From NCBI GenBank assembly GCA_003978375.1, contig QNZW01000110.1, positions 1-9,115 on the forward strand: a DNA stretch of 9,115 nt, in the 5' to 3' direction. The position numbers were made by a program, and so were the translations under genes. Positions 6,563 to 9,115 of this stretch are shown here, piece after piece; positions within the stretch are counted from its first letter, which is position 1, and each line of letters begins with the position of its first letter. This DNA comes from Sulfurovum sp. Lineage in GTDB: Bacteria; Campylobacterota; Campylobacteria; Campylobacterales; Sulfurovaceae. The notes beneath the pieces are model-generated. The model worked only from the letters and a program-made list of their open reading frames with translations, had not been told where the DNA came from and did not search any database.

Positions 6563-7705
6563 TTAAACTCTTTTTTTTAGCAAAAACGAGGTGCTTTGAA
6601 CAATGTGTGCATTGATCTGTATTTCTAATGTATGCTCTCCCTCATAAAGCGTACGTGTACTCATATGGGTCTTAAAAAGATGCTTTTTTTGTAATGTCAT
6701 GGATTCATTTTTTTGTAGCACTAAGCTTTTAAATTTATATACTTTTGGACGTAATTTTCCAGATTTTGTTTGAAAGTAGATAATATAATCTATCATCAAT
6801 TTTACCTCTTTTAACGCCTCAATATTTAATTCAAAAAACAGTGTATCTCCTATATGTACTGTCTGAAAAAATAGTTTAAATTTGCTAATATTTATGGCAG
6901 GATTTGGCTGATATCCCAAAAAGGACAACGCCTCTTTATTGCCTTGTTTTACAAGAGTTCGCAAAGCATGATTGATAAGATACTGCATCTGTGCTGGTGT
7001 CTGTTTTTTAGACTTTTTCCATCGCTTAAGCAGTGATAGAACCAAAGGGGCATCTTTTTTAGAAATATCATTGAGGTGATTTGCCACAGAGCGTACAACA
7101 TAACGTGTATTGTCACAAAAAAGATTGTCTAAAATAAACAAAGGTTCATGATAGTCTATCGTCAATTTTTTTGCCCAAGGCAGTGCAGGTCTTAGCCCTT
7201 CGCTTGAGAGTCTTCGTTCATGATAATTCTCAGACAAAGAGCAGTTATAAAGCATCTCTAATGTCTCTTTAGGAAAGCTATTGACAAAGTCACGTATAGC
7301 AAACTCTACAGAAAAGCGTTTGGTTATCTTTTGTAAAGCTGCAAGAGAAAAAAGCACATCTTTTTTTGTGCATCCATAAAAAGAGACAAAATCTGCATAA
7401 GCAGCATAGATAAAATCTCCAAAATCATTGTCTGTTTTTTGAGTATCAAGCGCTGGAGGCAAAGCCTTTAGAAGTATAGTAACAGCCTCTTCATACACCG
7501 GTGGCAAATACTTTGCAAGCATATGACGTATATGGTACATACGATCTTTTAGCTCCAATGAAGGAAAACACGCTAAAACATCTTTTGCAAATAGTCTTTC
7601 ATTAAAAGCTGGGTAGACATCTTTTATCTCAAAAGCTATTTTTTCGACTTTGCTTCTATTGAACAATGCATCTTTTAGGAAAAACTTTTCTTTCATAACA
7701 AGCAT
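6563..7705 (-). CDS. alkC: AlkC-type DNA alkylation-repair glycosylase with C-terminal Ig-like domain
   Basis: AlkC/AlkD enzymes are HEAT-like-repeat DNA glycosylases that excise cationic N-methylated bases such as 3-methyladenine and, for AlkC, 3-methylcytosine. The 380-residue protein has a helical repeat region (about 30-265) with the AlkC signatures RRLSSEGLRPALPWA (164-178) and RYVVRSVANHLNDISK (201-216). The C-terminal beta-rich domain (about 270-376) with HIGDTLFF, DYIIYFQTKSGKLRPKVYK and EGEHTLEIQIN matches the Ig-like module found in AlkC but absent from AlkD. Its ATG shares an A with the TAA of the regulator upstream (TAATG) and lacks a ribosome site, so it is probably translated by coupling. 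An internal ATG (codon 4) is possible. The position behind a globin and a CRP-type regulator suggests repair of alkylation that follows nitrosative stress. Confidence 0.85.
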   Translation of the reverse strand: MLVMKEKFFLKDALFNRSKVEKIAFEIKDVYPAFNERLFAKDVLACFPSLELKDRMYHIRHMLAKYLPPVYEEAVTILLKALPPALDTQKTDNDFGDFIYAAYADFVSFYGCTKKDVLFSLAALQKITKRFSVEFAIRDFVNSFPKETLEMLYNCSLSENYHERRLSSEGLRPALPWAKKLTIDYHEPLFILDNLFCDNTRYVVRSVANHLNDISKKDAPLVLSLLKRWKKSKKQTPAQMQYLINHALRTLVKQGNKEALSFLGYQPNPAINISKFKLFFQTVHIGDTLFFELNIEALKEVKLMIDYIIYFQTKSGKLRPKVYKFKSLVLQKNESMTLQKKHLFKTHMSTRTLYEGEHTLEIQINAHIVQSTSFLLKKRV

Positions 7706-8334
7706 TATACTAAAATCTTATAGCCTGTGCGTACCTTGATTAATTTTTTTTCTTTGACTAGCTTTTTGACAGTTCGTGAAAAAGTTTCAGGTGCCATGCC
7801 CAATATTGAAGCAATCTCATACTGTTTTAAATCCAAACTCAAAGAGGGATTTTTTCTATAAAAATGAAGTATTTTTTCTGTAGAAGTCGTAGCAATATTA
7901 AAATGTATATTTTGTTGTAATAAATCTACCTTATTGAGCAATGACTGAATAATCTCATACGAAATATTTGGATGACTCATAAAAAGTTTTTCAAACGCTT
8001 CGATTTCTATTTTCAATACAGCACCATCAGATTGGAATGCTGCACTAGATGGCAATGGTGTATGCCTTAACGTTGCTGCTTCTGCCAACAATGCATAACG
8101 ATTAAAATAGCCAATGATTATCTCATTACCTTTATTGTCATGCTTAAAAATACTAACAATGCCTTCTATAAGAAGCATTAAATCATTACTCACATCTCCT
8201 TCAACAAACAGTGTCTCACCCTCTTTGTAAGTACATATATGTGAAATTTTTTCTAATGCTTTGAGCTCATTCTCTTTTAAAGAAGCAAACATACGTACTT
8301 CTTTTAGTATAGTATTTATAGATTTATTTTGCAT
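7705..8334 (-). CDS. CRP/FNR-family transcription regulator, NssR-like
   Basis: This is a 209-residue regulator with an N-terminal cyclic-nucleotide-binding-like beta-roll (about 10-110, with YKEGETLFVEGD and LMLLIEGIVSIF), a long dimerisation helix (about 112-145) and a C-terminal winged helix (about 150-209). The recognition helix PETFSRTV contains E183, S186 and R187, the E--SR set that in FNR reads TTGAT half-sites. It has one cysteine only (C34), so it cannot hold an FNR-type [4Fe-4S] cluster. Size, lack of cysteines and the adjacent single-domain globin all parallel NssR of Campylobacter jejuni, which activates globin genes under nitrosative stress. The gene lies 62 nt after the globin stop and overlaps alkC. 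No Shine-Dalgarno is evident before the ATG. NssR orthology is inference. Confidence 0.85.
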   Translation of the reverse strand: MQNKSINTILKEVRMFASLKENELKALEKISHICTYKEGETLFVEGDVSNDLMLLIEGIVSIFKHDNKGNEIIIGYFNRYALLAEAATLRHTPLPSSAAFQSDGAVLKIEIEAFEKLFMSHPNISYEIIQSLLNKVDLLQQNIHFNIATTSTEKILHFYRKNPSLSLDLKQYEIASILGMAPETFSRTVKKLVKEKKLIKVRTGYKILV

Positions 8335-8339
8335 AATAG

Positions 8340-8361
8340 ACTATACCATGAACTTTTTATA
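8340..8361 (-). promoter_or_regulatory. Possible promoter boxes before the NssR-like gene
   Basis: Two candidate -10 boxes are seen: TATAAA (8356-8361) and TATAGT (8340-8345, with an extended TG upstream). The second would start transcription almost at the ATG, giving a leaderless message, which would fit the missing ribosome site. Cotranscription from the globin promoter is equally possible. Confidence 0.25.
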
Positions 8362-8373
8362 TTTTCTTAATCT

Positions 8374-8391
8374 ATGATGCAATAGCATCAT
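8374..8391. other. Small hairpin between the globin and regulator genes
   Basis: ATGATGC (8374-8380) and GCATCAT (8385-8391) form a 7-bp stem with a 4-nt loop, 5 nt after the globin stop. On the gene strand it is followed by an A-rich stretch, not T-rich, so it is more likely an mRNA-stabilising or attenuating structure than a full terminator. Confidence 0.4.
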
Positions 8392-8396
8392 TATAT

Positions 8397-8825
8397 TTAT
8401 TCATTCTGCTCTGTATAAATTGCTTGTTCTTTGTCAATAAACACTTGAGATAAAAAGCCATAAGCTTCTGCCCATGCGTCCATTACTTCGTCTGTCGCTT
8501 CTTCACCCAATACCTCTTTAATGGCAATCAACAAAGATTCTCCAACCCAAGGATAATGTTCTGGAAGAATTTTTACATTCACATGAATTTGAGCAACTTT
8601 TTCAATACTTTTTTGTAAATTTTCTAGTTGATTAATATTTGCAGCATAGGCATATACCATATTGGCTAATTTAACATATTGATCGGGTGTTGCATCTTTA
8701 AAAAGCTCTTTTGCTTGTGGGTATTTAGAAAATAAATTTTCATACATTACTGTAGTAATCTGTTCACCTTTGTCTTTTAAAAGTGGTGCTGTGGATTTTA
8801 CAATAGCTTTTGTTGTTTCATTCAT
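8397..8825 (-). CDS. cgb: Single-domain haemoglobin (Cgb/Vgb type), probable NO dioxygenase
   Basis: This cytosolic haem protein would bind O2 and oxidise nitric oxide to nitrate. The 142 residues align in pattern with the globin domain of flavohaemoglobin Hmp: B10 Tyr28 (MYENLF), E7 Gln49 (PDQYVKL), proximal F8 His81 (AQIHVNVKI), plus Tyr91 (PEHYPWVGE) and Glu133 (DKEQAIY), equivalents of the Hmp catalytic Tyr95/Glu137 pair. No FAD or NAD reductase domain follows, so it needs an outside reductase, as for Campylobacter Cgb. AAGGA lies 7 nt before the ATG. A TATATT box and an FNR/CRP-type site lie upstream in class II geometry, and a CRP-family regulator follows directly. The symbol is used by analogy with C. 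jejuni. Confidence 0.9.
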   Translation of the reverse strand: MNETTKAIVKSTAPLLKDKGEQITTVMYENLFSKYPQAKELFKDATPDQYVKLANMVYAYAANINQLENLQKSIEKVAQIHVNVKILPEHYPWVGESLLIAIKEVLGEEATDEVMDAWAEAYGFLSQVFIDKEQAIYTEQNE

Positions 8826-8865
8826 ATCATATTCCTTTTATTTTATTTGATTTTTAAAATACGGC

Positions 8866-8871
8866 AATATA
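8866..8871 (-). promoter_or_regulatory. -10 box of the globin promoter
   Basis: TATATT on the minus strand (GTTATATTGCC context) predicts a start site at about 8859, with a 33-nt leader containing AAGGA. The activator box upstream replaces a -35 element. Confidence 0.5.
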
Positions 8872-8893
8872 ACAAAGAAATTAAAAAAATAAA

Positions 8894-8907
8894 TTGATAA
8901 TTGTCAA
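8894..8907. promoter_or_regulatory. FNR/CRP-type activator box TTGAT-N4-GTCAA
   Basis: TTGAT AATT GTCAA differs at one position from the symmetrical TTGAT-N4-ATCAA consensus. Its centre (between 8900 and 8901) falls at -41.5 relative to the start site predicted from the TATATT box, the classic class II activator position. The E--SR recognition helix of the neighbouring regulator is the type that reads TTGAT, so autogenous control of the globin-regulator-alkC cluster is likely. Confidence 0.65.
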
Positions 8908-8982
8908 GAATAGGAGTGATTTTATCTGATTTAATAAAAAATATGTAAAAGAAGTATCTATCATTTTATAATATAAAATGTG

Positions 8983-8988
8983 TATAAT
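8983..8988 (+). promoter_or_regulatory. -10 box for the rightmost gene
   Basis: A perfect TATAAT lies 31 nt before the ATG at 9020. A 17-bp all-AT palindrome (ATTTTATA-A-TATAAAAT, 8963-8979) lies just upstream of it and may be an operator or only low-complexity promoter DNA. Confidence 0.45.
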
Positions 8989-9019
8989 TTTATATAAATT
9001 TTTATTATGTGAGTATACT

Positions 9020-9115
9020 ATGAATATCAATTACAAACTTAGCCTGAATGAATACCAAGAAGCTGTGAATTTTCACTACAAAACAGGAAAAAGAGCTATA
9101 CTTATTGCTGTTTTT
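9020..9115 (+). CDS. N-terminal 32 residues of a YcxB-like protein (3' end beyond window)
   Basis: ATG at 9020 opens a frame to the window edge reading MNINYKLSLNEYQEAVNFHY and then a basic TGKRA patch and a hydrophobic stretch (ILIAVF) that looks like the start of a membrane helix. YcxB-family proteins open with a similar short beta/helix motif, then paired membrane helices, so this is a tentative match. A weak GTGAG lies 6 nt upstream. It diverges from the globin gene across a 194-bp gap and might share the activator box, though that box is about 94 bp from its predicted start site. Confidence 0.5.
   Translation, partial: MNINYKLSLNEYQEAVNFHYKTGKRAILIAVF

Noticed and set aside
7705..8334. 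Oxygen-sensing FNR with a [4Fe-4S] cluster
   Set aside because: The protein has only one cysteine (C34), so the four-cysteine cluster site is absent.
8374..8391. Hairpin after the globin gene as an intrinsic terminator
   Set aside because: The stem is short and is followed by an A-rich, not T-rich, tract on the gene strand.
1..9115. CRISPR arrays, insertion sequences and rRNA genes
   Set aside because: No regularly spaced repeats, transposase genes with terminal inverted repeats, or rRNA-like sequence were seen.

Overview
This AT-rich window looks like a chromosomal segment of a Campylobacterota (epsilonproteobacterial) bacterium, probably a free-living Sulfurovum/Sulfurimonas-type organism. 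The inference rests on the style of the AcnB, RodA and single-domain globin proteins, the A+T-rich promoters built around TATAAT-like -10 boxes, and the short operons. Genus is a guess.

Left edge (1-852): accessory DNA abutting the 3' end of a tRNA-Met(CAT) gene. It holds the first 127 codons of a gene with a Cap4/DUF4297-like nuclease signature (cut by the window edge), a small 63-codon gene overlapping it by ATGA, and a 24-codon fragment that may be the start of a lost integrase. This looks like the end of a small defence-type island or its remnant, all on the minus strand pointing away from the tRNA.

853-2900: tRNA-Met lies only 4 nt after rodA (SEDS peptidoglycan polymerase). The divergent gene is pgeF/yfiH, a peptidoglycan-editing enzyme, so both genes act on the cell wall.

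2903-3885: two small unrecognised genes on the minus strand. One is a four-helix membrane protein whose start region carries a 22-bp near-perfect palindrome (probable repressor operator). The other is a secreted two-cysteine protein with a good promoter. A 12-bp-stem hairpin then marks the end of acnB.

3886-6442: acnB, aconitate hydratase B. The open frame starts only at an unsupported TTG. The ancestral ATG with a strong Shine-Dalgarno lies 10 nt upstream in another frame and encodes a good AcnB N-terminus ([10 protein letters not shown]...). The gene therefore carries a +1-type frame disruption near codon 17 (sequencing error, mutation, or recoding at CCC-A).

6563-8907: a minus-strand cluster of single-domain haemoglobin (Cgb type), CRP/FNR-family regulator (NssR-like) and AlkC-type DNA alkylation-repair glycosylase. 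The last two overlap as TAATG. An FNR/CRP-type box, TTGAT-N4-GTCAA, is centred at -41.5 from the inferred globin start site. The cluster makes sense as a nitrosative-stress unit in which NO is removed, sensed, and its alkylated-DNA by-products repaired. This is the most interesting functional idea in the window.

9020-9115: a divergent gene running off the right edge, with a YcxB-like N-terminus.
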